Source: Beroe forskalii (lineage: Eukaryota > Ctenophora > Nuda > Beroida > Beroidae). From it: a stretch of 64,000 nt of DNA. A program made the position numbers and the translations under genes. The stretch is taken from assembly GCA_011033025.1 (NCBI GenBank), contig WFMF01000158.1, forward strand, positions 124,001 to 188,000, in the 5' to 3' direction. Under the pieces are notes generated by a model. The model was not told the DNA's origin, did not search any database, and was given only the letters and a program-made list of their open reading frames with translations. This document shows positions 1-12,049 of the stretch, one piece after another; within the stretch, counting starts at the first letter, position 1, and each line of letters opens with the position of its first letter.

Positions 1-954
1 TTTTAAAACTATTACTTAGACTACTACAGTACTACTAGCTACTAGCTAATTCATATGATGTAGCAAATCAAAAACAAAATAAAATAAAAAATAACGTGCT
101 GAAAATAATTAAGGTTAAAAACTAGCAAAGGAATACTTTGGTAGCATAGTTACTATAACTATGGAAATTTTCTAAGAACACATTTAAAATTTTCCAATAT
201 ATACAAATACAATAAAATAAACTGTAAATAAATAAATAACCCATAATGCAAACTGGGGTGAATCAACAGGATAGAACTCCTGCCATAGAAATTTTCAGTT
301 ACAGTCAGAAATTAACTATGTCACACACAGAGTACAGACTAAGAACATGCAAGGTCCAAATAATAAAATGCTTGCAAAAGGTACCTAACCTATTAACTTA
401 ATGCCCCCTACCACAATGGAGTGTGTTTGTTTCATGAGCTGCAGTGTCATAAGTAGGTCCTTGTGCATTAATGGGAATCCTTTATCTTCATTGGGAGACT
501 TCATCTGGTCAGACAAGATGAAAGTATCAAGCCAATTTTCACTAGAAATAGAGCCCAATCACACATTTGAAGGCAAATTACAAAAATTCAAATGTTTAAA
601 TTTATTAGATGGACACCTTAATACTCTTCCTATACCACAATTTAGTGCATAGTTTCATAATAAGTGTCATGTTCATTTGGTATCAAAGTTATCACTTGTC
701 TTATTTAAAACAATTCAAGTATACAAATATCATCTGGTCAGACAAGGAGGAAGTTTTCGTGACATCTAGATTTGAGCACAATACATAAATTAACAAAAGG
801 TTGAACACAGTACAGGGAATCTGACAACTTTTTATTGCCATTAGTGGCAATGTTGACAGTTATGGATTAACTAAACTTTCTATAACTGACAATGAATCAC
901 CAGTGTTGACAATGAACAAAGCCCACACGGCAATGTTGTACCACAGGAACATGA
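1..954. other. AT-rich stretch without recognised features
   Basis: I see no gene, RNA or element ends here. Short open frames are present but show no recognisable protein similarity. Confidence 0.5.
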
Positions 955-1215
955 CGAAAATTAGTATCCATTAGTATCCATGGTAACTGGGTGGGTACTA
1001 AATTTCAGATTTAGTATCCACGGATACTAATGGATACTGGTGGCTAATTTTTCTAAAATAGTATCCACGGTGGATACTAAATAAGTATCCACTAGTTACC
1101 ATTAGTTACCATCAGTTACCATTTAGTATCCACCCAGTTACCACGGATACTAAAAATTCCCGTTAGTTACCATTTAGTATCCATTAGTATCCACTGATGA
1201 ATTAGTATCCATCAG
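955..1215. repeat. Degenerate minisatellite, TAGTATCCA / GTTACCA motif
   Basis: The motifs TAGTATCCA and GTTACCAT, and their reverse complements TGGATACTA and GGTAACTG, recur irregularly. The block therefore contains both orientations of the unit. The same unit in regular tandem form makes the array at 4232-4725, so the LINE at 1270-3236 lies between two patches of one satellite motif. Confidence 0.75.
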
Positions 1216-1269
1216 TTACCACCAAACAACAAAACTGAATTTTAACTGCTCTATAATAAAATAATAAAA

Positions 1270-3236
1270 AACCAAAAAGCCAGGTATTACAAAAACAAAA
1301 TTTCACAATGCTCTGGTGACATCAAGAAAACATGGGAGATCATTAATCAACTTAGAGGGAAAAGCAAGAAGTCCATCAAGCCCTGTTTCTTAGTGGATGG
1401 GGTCCTTGTCGTTCAGCGTAGACTAATAGCTAACAAATTTAATCAATACTTTGCCTCCCTAGCAACGAAACTTAATGATGAAACCATGGAGACACTTAGA
1501 AATGCATCCATTAACTTTAGTCAATTCTTGCCCCCTCCTATACCTAACTCAATATTTCTTAGTGAATGCACTGAACATGAAGTTGGCCAAATAATAAGTG
1601 ACCTAGAAAATGGTAAGGCTAGTGACTTCCCCATCCGAGTAATTAAGAAACTTTCCAATATTCTAGCTCCAGTCTTGTCTGCACAATTCAACAATTTAAT
1701 GGCAGAAGGTACATTCCCATCCATCCTTAAAACTGGCAAAATCACACCTGTCTTTAAAAAGATGATGAGCAACTCTTAGAGAATTATAGGCCAATATCTA
1801 CATTGCCAATATTTGGTAAAATTTTTGAGAAAATAATATACTCAAGGCTATATGACTTCTTCACCTCTAATGGTATATTGACTAACAACCAATTTGGGTT
1901 CAGACAGGGCCACTCAACATCTCATGCCTTAAATTTCTCCGTAGACCATATACAAAAGGCAATGAAAGAGGGAAATCATGTCCTTGGTATTTTTATCGAC
2001 TTAAGCAAGGCATTCGACACTATTGACCATGGCATACTTATCAAAAAGCTAGAAAACTACGGCATACGTGGTAAAACACTTGATCTTATTGAAAGTTATC
2101 TCACCAATCAAAAGCAATATGTAAATGTCCTTGGTGAAACTTCTGACGAACTTTCTGTCATTTTTGGAGTGCCACAGGGCAGCTGTCTGGGCCCACTTTT
2201 GTTCTTGATTTATATTAATGATCTCCCAAACATAAGTAATGACTCAAAATTCGTTCTATTTGCTGATGATACAAATATCTTTGTCAATGCACCAAATAAA
2301 AAACTTGCATACGAAAAAGCAAACAAAGTTCTTGATAAGGTAAGTCTGTACATGCTTGTTAACAAACTTCATATAAATATGTCGAAGTGTTGCTTCATTG
2401 ACTTCAAACCCTCTAAACTCAATAACGAATGTGAAAACTGCACACTAAATATTAATGGCATTGAAATTGAACAAGTCAATGAGGCAAAATTTCTCGGGGT
2501 GACTATTGATGAGAACTTAAATTGGAATTCTCATCTCCAAAAACTCTCAAAAAAACTATCCTGCAGTGCTGGAATTCTAAATTTAATCAAAGACAACATA
2601 CCAGATGAGTTACATACAAACCTATATTACACACTTTTTGAAAGCCATCTCTCCTATGGTATCACAGTATGGGGTGGAGTATCTAACAATAAAATTGAAC
2701 CACTTTTCAAACTTCAGAAAAAGTGTATGAGAATTTTATTTGGAGATAAAGAAGCCTATCTTGACAAATTTAAAACCTGTGCCAGGACAAGAGATATTGA
2801 CAACCAATGCCTTGGCCCTGAGTTCTACAAAAGGGAGAACAGCAAACCACTTTTTAATAAAAATGCTATAATGAATGTCAGAAACCTTCACATCTACCAC
2901 TGCAGTAACGAAATTTTCAAAATACTCAAATTTAGAACCCCCATATGTATGTTCGAAAACTTTTTACTATCCAAAAGGAATGGAAAAGAAACCAGACTGT
3001 TAACTCCTACCCCATCTAATAGCTTTTTCTATATAGGTAGCCTCGTATGGAATGTTGTCCTAGAACTCATCAAAATTTATGATTTTTCATTCAAAATAGG
3101 TCCTACTAAATCACAAATCAAAGAAAAATTCTCAAAATCCAAAACAAAGGTGATCCATGTGATTGGCAGCATGGGACCTGGAACACTCTGCAGTATCATC
3201 AGTACTAAACTTTATCTCGAAGCCTCCATAAATTAA
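1270..3236 (+). mobile_element. 5'-truncated LINE (CR1/L2/jockey-like)
   Basis: This is a non-LTR retrotransposon remnant. Coding sequence is visible from about 1270, just upstream of the reverse transcriptase domain. The endonuclease half and ORF1 are absent, as expected of a 5'-truncated insertion. The first coding piece ends with the usual TGKITPVFKK block at about 1750-1760. The reading frame then shifts by one base and resumes as DDEQLLENYRPIS, leading into the long frame from 1803. The frame is otherwise open to a stop at 3234-3236, so the copy is fairly young. I see no clear poly-A tail or target-site duplication. The clade call rests on RT motif spelling only. Confidence 0.85.
1803..3236 (+). 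CDS. LINE reverse transcriptase, C-terminal 477 residues
   Basis: This frame encodes the RT domain and C-terminal tail of the LINE, which would copy element RNA at a nicked target. Motifs in order: FGFRQGHST at residues 31-39; the first catalytic aspartates in FIDLSKAFD (D66, D72); GVPQGSCLGP at 122-131; the catalytic FADD box at 153-156; then the thumb-region motif FLGVTIDENLNW. The C-terminus continues through LSYGITVWGG and ends without a nucleic-acid-binding CCHC motif. The first Met here is internal to the original polyprotein: its upstream part is in another frame (1270-1760), so the protein is not functional as it stands. Confidence 0.85.
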   Translation: MPIFGKIFEKIIYSRLYDFFTSNGILTNNQFGFRQGHSTSHALNFSVDHIQKAMKEGNHVLGIFIDLSKAFDTIDHGILIKKLENYGIRGKTLDLIESYLTNQKQYVNVLGETSDELSVIFGVPQGSCLGPLLFLIYINDLPNISNDSKFVLFADDTNIFVNAPNKKLAYEKANKVLDKVSLYMLVNKLHINMSKCCFIDFKPSKLNNECENCTLNINGIEIEQVNEAKFLGVTIDENLNWNSHLQKLSKKLSCSAGILNLIKDNIPDELHTNLYYTLFESHLSYGITVWGGVSNNKIEPLFKLQKKCMRILFGDKEAYLDKFKTCARTRDIDNQCLGPEFYKRENSKPLFNKNAIMNVRNLHIYHCSNEIFKILKFRTPICMFENFLLSKRNGKETRLLTPTPSNSFFYIGSLVWNVVLELIKIYDFSFKIGPTKSQIKEKFSKSKTKVIHVIGSMGPGTLCSIISTKLYLEASIN

Positions 3237-4231
3237 AGACTATACCCTGTGCATGAAAAGTAGGCGGGAAGGATGACGTCATTATCATATCATGATGTAG
3301 TGAGTTGATGACTTCGAACCGCCTATTTCTCTTGCACTGCGTTTAATTTGAGAATTTGCAGCAGTTACACATAATTAATTTATCTGTAATCACAATAAAA
3401 TGAAAACCCCATGCCCAGTCTCTTGTTACATTGAAACATTCAGCCAAATTCATAAAATGTTTTGTTTGTTGACATAGCATTGCCTATTTAATAAGTTGAT
3501 ATTATGTAACTTAATGAGTTTAACATTAAGTATGTTGAAAAAGTTTGAAACTCATCCATTTTAAGAAAATTGACTTCGCCTACATTATACAAACACAATA
3601 AAATATTCTTATAATGATATATACTAGAAACAAAGACTATCCTAGCTTCAAGTGCTGGTACACTTAAAGGAAGCAATAAGCCTCCAGCCTTGCGACCTTG
3701 CGTTTCGCCAGCACTTGTAAGCCTACCCTCACTGGGTAGGAGGTCATCTAAAGGCGTGGGCTAAGTCAAAATCAAAGAAATTTTACTCCTGATCACTTTG
3801 TTATAATTTTCTAATGTCCTAATGTTATACAATTCCCCTACACCCTGATATCAGAACCCTATCATCTGTATGCTCTAATGTTAGAGTTTCCCTATCACCC
3901 TGAAACCAGAATCCCTCTATTAGAATATTCTAATCCATATTGATTTCAATATTACCCTGAAACCAGAATTTTTATCATATTTTGTATATATTCAGTATTT
4001 AGGCGTGTATAAAGAAATGCGAAATAAACTTTTGTTTTATTCTGAACTTTTGTTTTAATTCGATTAAATACAGAGTTAAATTTCAGTATCCACCAAAATA
4101 TATTTATACCTTAAATTGACATTTGCTGCCGTTAAAAAAGTTTGGATCATCTAGCCCCAAAAAGATAGATAATTGTCGATAATAACCTTGTTTCTTTTAT
4201 TTAGCCTCAAAACGCACCAATTATGAACGTG
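3237..4231. other. Intergenic, weak tandem similarity at 3800-3985
   Basis: No gene seen. Around 3800-3985 a loose repeat of about 65 bp recurs two to three times, with ACCCTGAAACCAGAAT and TCTAATGTTA as shared cores. The rest is AT-rich unique-looking sequence. Confidence 0.4.
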
Positions 4232-4725
4232 TTAGTATCTGCTCAGTTACCATTAGTATCCACTCGGTAACCATAAGTATCCACGCAGTTACCATTAGAG
4301 CATTAGTATTCACCCAGTTACCATTAGTATCCACCCAGTTACCATTAGTATCCACCCAGTTACCATTAGTATCCACCCAGTTACCATTAGTATCCACTCA
4401 GTTACCATTAAGCCATTAGTATCCACCCAGTTACCATTAGTATCCACCCAGTTACCATTAGTATCCACCCAGTTACCATTAGTATCCACCCAGTTACCAT
4501 TAGTATCCACGCAGTTACCATTAGTATCTACCCAGTTACCCTTAGTATCCACCCAGTTACCATTAGTATCCACCCAGTTACCATTAGTATCCACGCAGTT
4601 ACCATAAGTATCCACCCAGTTACCATTAGTATCCACTCAGTTACCATTAGTATCCACCCAGTTGCCATTAGTATCCACCCAGTTACCATAAGTATCCACT
4701 CAGTTACCATTAGTATGCACGCAGT
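4232..4725. repeat. 21-bp minisatellite, about 23 units
   Basis: Regular head-to-tail units of 21 bp reading GTTACCATTAGTATCCACCC with single-base variants. Because 21 is divisible by three and the unit has no stop in two reverse frames, long spurious open frames appear on the minus strand; they are not genes. It ends next to a short palindromic stretch rich in TCACGTGA at 4735-4785. Confidence 0.95.
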
Positions 4726-4795
4726 TACCCTGATGTCACGTGATAATGACATCACGAGACATATTACGTAGCATATCACGTGACCTCTAGTTCTA

Positions 4796-4852
4796 TCCAC
4801 TGCCGATTATATCCAGTGCTGATTATATCCAGTGCTGATTTTATCCAGTGCC
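4796..4852. repeat. 19-bp tandem repeat, three units
   Basis: Three units of TTATATCCAGTGCTGA with small changes, directly after the 21-bp array. Confidence 0.8.
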
Positions 4853-4938
4853 GTGTTAACCATTAATATCATTATAGTACATGCGCAGCTTTGTCAGGTT
4901 GATTATTCATGTTGAAATTATGAGTAAATATATGGCTA

Positions 4939-5152
4939 GTGTCCCATATAACTCTGGGCTCTTCATTATCTATGATAATGACATCAGTCAGAAAAATATA
5001 GTTAAGCGCATCTAGCACTTTAAAGGTCAGGATTAGGGTCAGGATTTGTTAGATTTAGGGTCAGGATTAAGGTTAGGGCCATATTTAGGTTTAGGATACA
5101 GAAAAATTTACCTTTAGGGCTGTGACGTCACTCAGCCAGAGTTATATTATAC
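4939..5152 (+). mobile_element. M1 MITE, complete copy with TA target duplication
   Basis: A short non-autonomous TIR element of 214 bp. It starts GTGTCCCATATAACTC and ends GAGTTATATTATAC, and is flanked on both sides by TA (4937-4938 and 5153-5154), as in Tc1/mariner-type integration. Inside are a TGACATCA-type motif near the left end, TGACGTCA near the right end, and a G-rich middle made of degenerate TTAGGG/TCAGGATTAGGG steps. Related copies lie at 7801-9126 (interrupted), 35455-35694 and around 40201-41440. No transposase is present, so the superfamily is inferred from the TA duplication. Confidence 0.8.
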
Positions 5153-5179
5153 TAATCGCTGTATAACACCCGATCCCTC

Positions 5180-5372
5180 TATATACTTCTTTTATCAAGC
5201 ACCTATGCTTTGGAATAATTTTAGGAAAAGCACTCACAATCTTGGCCTTGAACAGGATGAAAATCTTATCAAAAATATTCTGAAGAATTCCCTTTTATCA
5301 GCACAGCAGCAGAATCTAGATTATTGGTCTAACATTAATTTTACTGAATTTCTTGCAGCTGACATCGGTTAA
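5180..5372 (+). pseudogene. Probable LINE C-terminal fragment
   Basis: An open stretch contains FFYQAPMLWNNFRK and ends FTEFLAADIG-stop at 5370-5372. An aromatic-rich FFY...LWN block near the end is typical of the extreme C-terminus of CR1/jockey LINE proteins, and the 1803-3236 LINE has a comparable one (SFFYIGSLVWN). It lies immediately right of the M1 insertion. The assignment rests on this short motif only. Confidence 0.4.
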
Positions 5373-6093
5373 ACTGGAATAGGTGAAGCATCTTGATTAT
5401 GTAGCAGACTTACGTTTATGTTCACATTTTATGGAACTTTGATGAAATTGATCAATTTGAGGTTCAACTTGGATAGATACGACCATGGCTCGGTAGTTTT
5501 ACAGCTTTATGTGGCAAGTAACAAAGATACTTGACACATCAATCCAAATCTTAAACATGATTTAATAGGTAGTGTTGTTAAGTCTCTCAATGTCTAGCTA
5601 GGCTTTCCAAACTTTTTACCATCTAACCAAGTGTGTAAAATTGACTTTCATTTTTATTGAGAGTCATACATGATATTGAAATATTGCGAGGCTTCACACT
5701 ACAGTTGAAGACAAGAGGAAGTTGGTTTTCAATAAGCCAGGTATTGTATTGATACTGTTGGGCTCCCATTCTTTATGCAAATTTTATTTGAAAGTTAGAT
5801 ATAGTTGACCCCGATCTGTGTTGCAGGTGGATACACTTGAAGCAAATAGCCACTGTGACCTTTCTCCAACCACATCTACTGCAACATGGATCACAGGGTC
5901 TACCAAAGGGCTAAGTTTAACTTATCTCAAACCATGAGATTTTTGTAGCCAATTTATTCGCCTCGTCATCATGTCAATGTTATTCAAACTAGAATACTTT
6001 AATACCTAATGTGCAATAACACTCTAACATACCTATGTTGCATCGTATGGTATGTTAATATCAGAAGACATGTTTCTTTTGAATAGCACATTA
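5373..6093. other. Intergenic, nothing recognised
   Basis: AT-rich sequence with no coding, RNA or repeat signal that I can support. Confidence 0.4.
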
Positions 6094-7200
6094 TGTAGGG
6101 TAGCGCGGGGTAAAATGAGCCGCGGGGGAAACTGAGCCACCGCGGGGTGAAATGAGCCAGCCCTGGGGTAAAATGAGCCACCCATTCTAAACCACTGTTA
6201 GAATTATCAAAGGGTCAAACAAAGGCATGTGAATTCAAATGAAGTCAAAAATACATGAATCCTGATTGATTAACTTTCATATCTACTTCCTATTTGGAAG
6301 ATTTGTCACAAAATGAGAGTAAAAAATGTACTGATGTTAATTGATTAAATTGTAGGTAGTAGGTTCACATTACACTGTACTTGCACGTATTAGTGTATAT
6401 TTATAAGAGCATCTCCCAATTACCTTGTACTTGTAATATGAAAAAGTACTTCCTATTTTAGTACAAGTTGAGCTCTTTTTTGTATATTTCAGATAATCTT
6501 CCCAGAATTTATGATTGTATATATTATGGTTTAGTAATTAGTTGCAAAATGTATCAATCCCAATTTCATCAAAAGAATTTTTAACAGCATTTTCAAACAT
6601 TTAAATATGATTGTGATAAAAACCAAACCTTTGATTTAACATGATGATTGATTTCAATGAACTTATACTGTTTCATATATTTTTACCAGCATCGTAAGAA
6701 TAAATTGAGCCACTTTTAAAACCCTATTATTTTTACTGTTTTAGATTTTCTACCACTCATTTTTAACTTTTATTACTTATAAGAGTAAATTAAATGTGTC
6801 TGGGTGCATTTCAATGCTTAAATTGAAGAAAAAATTTTTGCGGGTAATTTGAGCCATTTTGTGGTTTGGCGTGGCCGCGTCAAAAAACGGTTTCCATAAA
6901 ATTGTTTCCATCGAGAAATTTCATAAATAGGCAAACATTGTCTCTCTTGGCTTATGGACAAAGTTGCAAGGGTGGCTCATTTTGACCTGGGACATGGGGT
7001 AAAATAAGCCACTGATGCAGCATCTTTAATCCAATTAACCGCGACCAATTAACAATTTCAAATGTTGGAATATGCCACATTATGAAGCCAATGCATAACC
7101 CTTGAAAATGGCACTGATTGATTTTGGCATAATTGGAAACTCTTTGGCTGCCTCACTGAATAGTAAAAAAGTGGCTTATTTTACCCCGCGCTACCCTACA
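6094..7200. mobile_element. Non-autonomous TIR element, about 1.1 kb
   Basis: The left end TGTAGGGTAGCGCGGGG and the right end CCCCGCGCTACCCTACA are inverted repeats of about 29 bp. The motif GGTAAAATGAGCC, belonging to the terminus, is repeated four times just inside the left end (6109-6182) and reappears in degenerate form at 6835-6860 and 7000-7015. The interior is AT-rich and carries no transposase. No convincing target-site duplication is visible, so the superfamily is left open. Confidence 0.75.
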
Positions 7201-7800
7201 AAAGTCTTCTAAACTTTTTTTTGTCTTACTTTCTTTCAACGGCCAAGGATGGCCCAAATGAATAACAACATTTATACATGACAAGATGATAACCCAAATG
7301 TTTTACTGAGCTAACCTAAATGTCCTATTCCTCATGATAAGACATTCAATTAATGTTATCACAAAGGGCGGCAATATATTGAGATTTTAATCCCTAATGT
7401 TCCTATGTAAGTATATCATCCTTTTAAGCCAATGATATGGATTATACTTCAAATTGTTTCTAACAATTAATGGTCATTTAATACTTTTATGAAATATTAG
7501 ACAACCAGTGATCTCTAGTCAATGGAAAATGAAAGTTATTCATTTATTTTTATGTGATGTATTTTTTTATTGTGATATTATGGAGTAAATAAAAAATTAT
7601 TGTTTAACTCAAATTATTGTTTAACTATATGGGACACATACAAAATATACATATATTTCAAATTATAGTCGGACGTCGTCAGACCCGTGTGTCATCAGAC
7701 CCGTGCGTGAGGGGTCAGTTTTGACGGATGATGCCATGCCTGGCGGCTGCGGCCGTTTGACAAGGCCCAAAGGTTGAATGAGAGTGCGAGGAAAGGGCAA
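7201..7800. other. Intergenic, nothing recognised
   Basis: AT-rich, no gene seen. Around 7670-7715 there are two or three short TCAGACCCGTG repeats. Confidence 0.4.
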
Positions 7801-9126
7801 GTGTCCCATATAAATTTAAATTTTAGAGCCTTCATTATTTCCGTCCTGGCAAGGACGGCAACCCCCTCACAGTAAAAAAAACAAAAAAAAACTTGCGTTT
7901 GAAAATGGTGAAGGAAGCATCTGAGAGCTTTGAAACCTATCTTAAACGATTCCTCGTCAAATTTTCCGTAAGAGTCGACCCCTCTCGAGTGAATGCGTAT
8001 ACCAAAATCTCGAGATATCCTCGAACATAACCTTGCCAGGACTAAATAGTAAGACATCGATGTCACAGGACGAATATATAGGTATTGACTTACTTATATA
8101 TAGACGTGAGATTTTTAGGACCAAAACAGGGGCAGGGTAAACTCGAAAACCATAAAAGATACAGACATGATCGAGGGCGCGTTTTTTCAGCAAAGATGGG
8201 AGAATGTAATAGGCTATATAGGAAGTTTTGTGGATCGATTTTTTTGCTGTTATGACGTCATCAAAATCGATAAAATCACGATTTTTAGCGAAAAACGTAA
8301 TTTTGGACCACTTTGAAGCACTGTATCTGAAAAGTTTTCTACCGCGTCATGATTTCCCGACTTATGTAGTATCTAGACCTCGAGATTTAGCCACAAAAGA
8401 AGTTTCATGGTGAATGATGAAAAAATGAGGTCGTGGGAGGCTTCCAAAAATCGAGGCTCCATACTAGGCCAAAATATTGTGACTTTGAGCATCTATATCT
8501 CAGCTCACGAACATTGCTCCATCTTTTCCAGGCGTATCAATGTTCTTTCTCAGTCAAATATCAAGGGTAAAAAGTTTCAAGTCGTCCCGATTTAAGAGAA
8601 AGGTGTGGTGGCCCCTCAAAAACGTAAATTTGAGCCGCGCGAAAAAGTCGAAAATTTGGCTAAGTCCAATTTCAGGCCGAATTCCAAAAGTGCAGGGCTG
8701 TTGTGCTATACGATAGTGACTGAAAAAACATTTTAACTTACTTGGTACTTGAATAAAACAAGAAATGGCCGATGGAAATGAAGTGCACGTGAGTTCACGC
8801 GAACGTTTTGTAGAAATTAGGTAAATCACTATTTCAAGGATTTAAACCAATTATTTCTATGTTTGACGCTTAATAACGTATGTTTAGATCATAATAACCT
8901 CTTACAATTAAAAAGCGGCGCCCCTGTGACTCTGTGAGGGGGTTGCTATGACAGCCGCTCGCGGTTTTGTCTGTGGTAATTATATATGATAATGACGTCA
9001 TTCGGAAAAATAAAGTTAAGTGCATCTAGCTTAGGGTTAGGGTCAGGATTAGGGTCAGGTTTGGTTAAGGTTAGGGCAATAATTAAGTTTAGGATACAAA
9101 AACATTGACGTTTAGGTCTGTGACGT
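7801..9126 (+). mobile_element. M1 MITE copy split by a nested element
   Basis: The left piece (7801-7838, GTGTCCCATATAAATT to CTTCATTAT) and the right piece (8984-9126, ATATGATAATGACGTCA to CTGTGACG) together follow the order of the intact copy at 4939-5152. Between them sits the 1.1-kb element at 7839-8978. The right terminus is lost. Confidence 0.75.
7839..8978. mobile_element. Hairpin-ended non-coding element inserted in M1
   Basis: An insertion of 1,140 bp flanked by ATTAT on both sides (7834-7838 and 8979-8983), as judged against the uninterrupted M1 copy. The left end carries the hairpin CCGTCCTGGCAAGGACGG. Inside it, GGCAACCCCCTCACAG (about 7857-7872) is matched in inverse by CTGTGAGGGGGTTGC near 8932-8946. 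The interior has no credible gene. A second, diverged copy at 55411-57160 shares blocks such as ATGACGTCATCAAAATCG, GACATGATCGAGG and GACGTTTTGTAGAAATTAGG. Confidence 0.7.
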
Positions 9127-10261
9127 GGGGGCGAGGAGTGAATAACCTCATGCTGGAGCGGTGTCAGGCAAGTGGTGTCAGGGACGGCCCGCCACTCCAG
9201 TATGTGGGAATCTCTCCAGAGTCTTTTAGACTAAGACCTGCATACGTGGATTGAAGCCACAAGCCTTCCAGAGGTGCCCCTGTCACGCTGAAAATGCAGG
9301 ATCGACCCAGGACCAGGATATCAGGTCCTTCCCTTGTCTGGACTCCAACCAGCAAGGGACCCTTTTGGTTATAATTCTGTAACTCGAGTTTTTTCCCATC
9401 TCTGTAAATTTGTAGGCGTTTTTTTTGTAACTTTGGGGGGGATGAAGCCCAAAAAAACCAAGCCCCACCCTACTTTTTCGATTCTTGGGCTAGGTTTTTT
9501 TTGGTTTTTTTAGGTTTTTTGGTTTTTTGGGTTACAATTTAGTAATTTCTAGCACCTTCCAAACGATTTTTAGGTGAAAATTAGATTGTTTTATGATGTC
9601 TACTATGTGACTGTAGATCCACAAGAGCTTGGTATGTAGCATAAACGACCTATAATTGTTTAATTTACTGAATATAATATATTTGAATATTCTTACTCAA
9701 ATATTCATTCTGAAATTGGTCCAATTATCCAAAATTCACGTTCATGACTGTTTTGTTGATTTCCAAGACATTTTATTATTGTTGGGATGTTAATACTAAA
9801 ACTCCTCTGTTATTAAAACACTTAAATCCTATGTCTCTCATCAACCAAGTACTCGACTACTTAAAATCACAATTGTTATATGATCAAAGGAACTTGTGTT
9901 TGAATCATGGTGTAATGTGCTACAAAATGTAAATTATTTGTTAAAAAAAAAAAAAAAACTTGTTTTTAAATCAAGTATATAAGATGATTTTCAATAAGTA
10001 CCTATACTTTTTCCTTTAGGTTTTCAACTGCAGAGAGCCTCTCGGTGAGGTTAGGGGTTCTGAGGTTAGTAAGGTGAGAAATGATTCTGCAGAGAAAAGT
10101 TAACGAAGGTATTCACTAACGTCTAACACCAACCCTAACACTAACTAAGTAACTATAGCCCTGGACGACATTTATTTGGACCTTACATTCCTCCCTGCTG
10201 AACCAAAGCCAATCATATCCTTACACTACCTGAATGAGTGACCCTGACCCCTGAGGATACT

Positions 10262-10859
10262 TTACAGACCCTTTCCTGGCCTTAATTTTGAGCATAATAC
10301 GACTAGAGGCATATACATCGCAATATAATTACCTGAAGGTGCAAAGCTATGGAGCCCTATGGTTTTAGTTCCTTGTTTAATGAGCCATGCAGCTAGGAAA
10401 TCCACTGCCTTGAGCCTGGCAAGACATGTAGGTTCTCTCCACTCCAGCATGGATATAAGTTGCATATATACCGCCAGCACACTGACTGACCCTTTTCTGA
10501 TACCTATTTGATATTTTACTAGCAAGAAGTTAAAAACCTGAGTTACCTTCTTGCCTCGTTTGACTGCAAAAGTGGTCCCTTTGGCTGACTTTGTGCTGAA
10601 CCTTGGCCGTCCCATAAAAACAACTGAATGAGTGATTATCTGATTTCTTGATTGCCCTCACCCAACTTCTTCTCCCAAAAGCCCTTTGATCCCATAGTAG
10701 CATGGCGACCCATGGCTTAATCTTGTCTAAATCGTGGCTCCTTCTGACCATTACCTGATATTGGACAATCATAGGTGACTGGCTCCCTGGCAACACTTGG
10801 CTAGATTTTGACATGGTGACTTTTCCAGTGCAAAACATCTTGTTAAGCTCAGATGACAC
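10262..10859 (-). other. Unrecognised minus-strand coding-like block
   Basis: Two overlapping frames of 117 and 109 codons run through this block. The downstream frame (10615 to 10262) has an even, protein-like composition, for example CLARLKAVDFLAAWL. I recognise no domain. Its position inside the candidate TIR element would fit a decayed internal gene of that element, but chance open sequence in a slightly GC-richer patch is equally possible. Confidence 0.2.
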
Positions 10860-12049
10860 TAGTCTGAACTTAATCAGCCATGAGCCAACCAGTGAGCCCT
10901 GAGAAACCCCTGGTTCACTAGCACTTGGCAGTTTGTAGGTCCCCTATGTCCTTATTTTAGCACTGAGTGGCCTCCTGTCCTGGTGATTCAAGTCTGACCC
11001 CTTTTAACCGACTGCTGATCCATGCTGGCTGACCCTCGGCAACTCTTGAGCAGTCCTTCTCTAATAGTTTACCAAAACTATGCCTTGACTGGGGCAGGGA
11101 CCTGGTTCTTTCCAGTTGGGGCCTCACGCACCTCCCCCTCCCGAGTGTGCCAATTGCACTTCCCCATGCAGTTGGTATCATCCACACCTTCCACCTGCTG
11201 GGTACTCTCTAGTACCACTCACCAGCTAAGTATCATAACTTCACTATCCAGCCCCTCACGGCATATCAACTTTTGATTTTACATTATAACCACCCTAGCC
11301 CCCTCTCTTTATCTTTACTATTCTTTTTATCTCTTTCCTTAATTCATTTTAATTCAGGTACACTAGCTGTCCTCAAAAGAATTAATACCCCTAGGTACAT
11401 ATTATATATTGTAGTTTGTTACACTTTGTTGTTAGTTTTCACTTTGTACTACAAAACAACCAGTATGGCTTCGTCCCTCAAACTCTCAAAGGCCACTCAA
11501 GAAGCCCTGATAAAATTTTCTCCTCATAAAACTTGTTAAAGTTCAGTTCCCTCCAAGGTTCCTCAGCACCATCATGAAATAAATTTTGTTTCATCAGCAG
11601 TTACATTGGCGACCCCTGCATTATCAACCCTCTTACTGCTATAAAAATTAGCCCACTATCCAACTCTCCCATATTATATCCAATAAGTAAGCAACATTTT
11701 ATTTCGTTATCTCTCCCACTTTCATCACCCTCACCTGCTGGGTACTATGTACTTCAAACCAGCTAAGTCTCATTACCTCACCACTTCCGTCAAGCAACAA
11801 ATTGCTGTACATCTAGACCCATAGAAATAAATACTATAAACTGCAGTCCATTTCGAAAGGATGTCCCCTCCCAATAAATCTGATTTAGCAACATTATGAT
11901 TAATGAACAATAATACAACACCAAAAACATCACCAAAACTAAAAATCAGTTCCCTCTCTTCTTTTCCAGGTAGTACCCCATAGCTGGGCTTTGCCCATTG
12001 ATCCCAGCATAACTCCAATCAATGGGAATATTATTTACACAGTCTGGTT

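Noticed and set aside
4310-4800. Long minus-strand open frames rich in VDTNGNW / LMVTGWI repeats
   Set aside because: They are translations of the 21-bp minisatellite, whose length keeps the frame open. No start context or flanking coding sequence.
9040-9110. Interstitial telomere repeat
   Set aside because: The TTAGGG steps are degenerate and recur in every M1 copy, so they belong to the MITE rather than to a telomere fusion.
11400-11625. Possible end of an LTR retroelement
   Set aside because: A TTGGCGACCCC string after TTACA resembles a primer-binding site, with AATAAA just upstream. I see no second LTR and no element genes, so it is noted only as a possible fossil end.
11150-11790. Direct repeats CACCTGCTGGGTACT at 11197 and 11735
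   Set aside because: Too short and too diverged beyond about 45 bp to define long terminal repeats.
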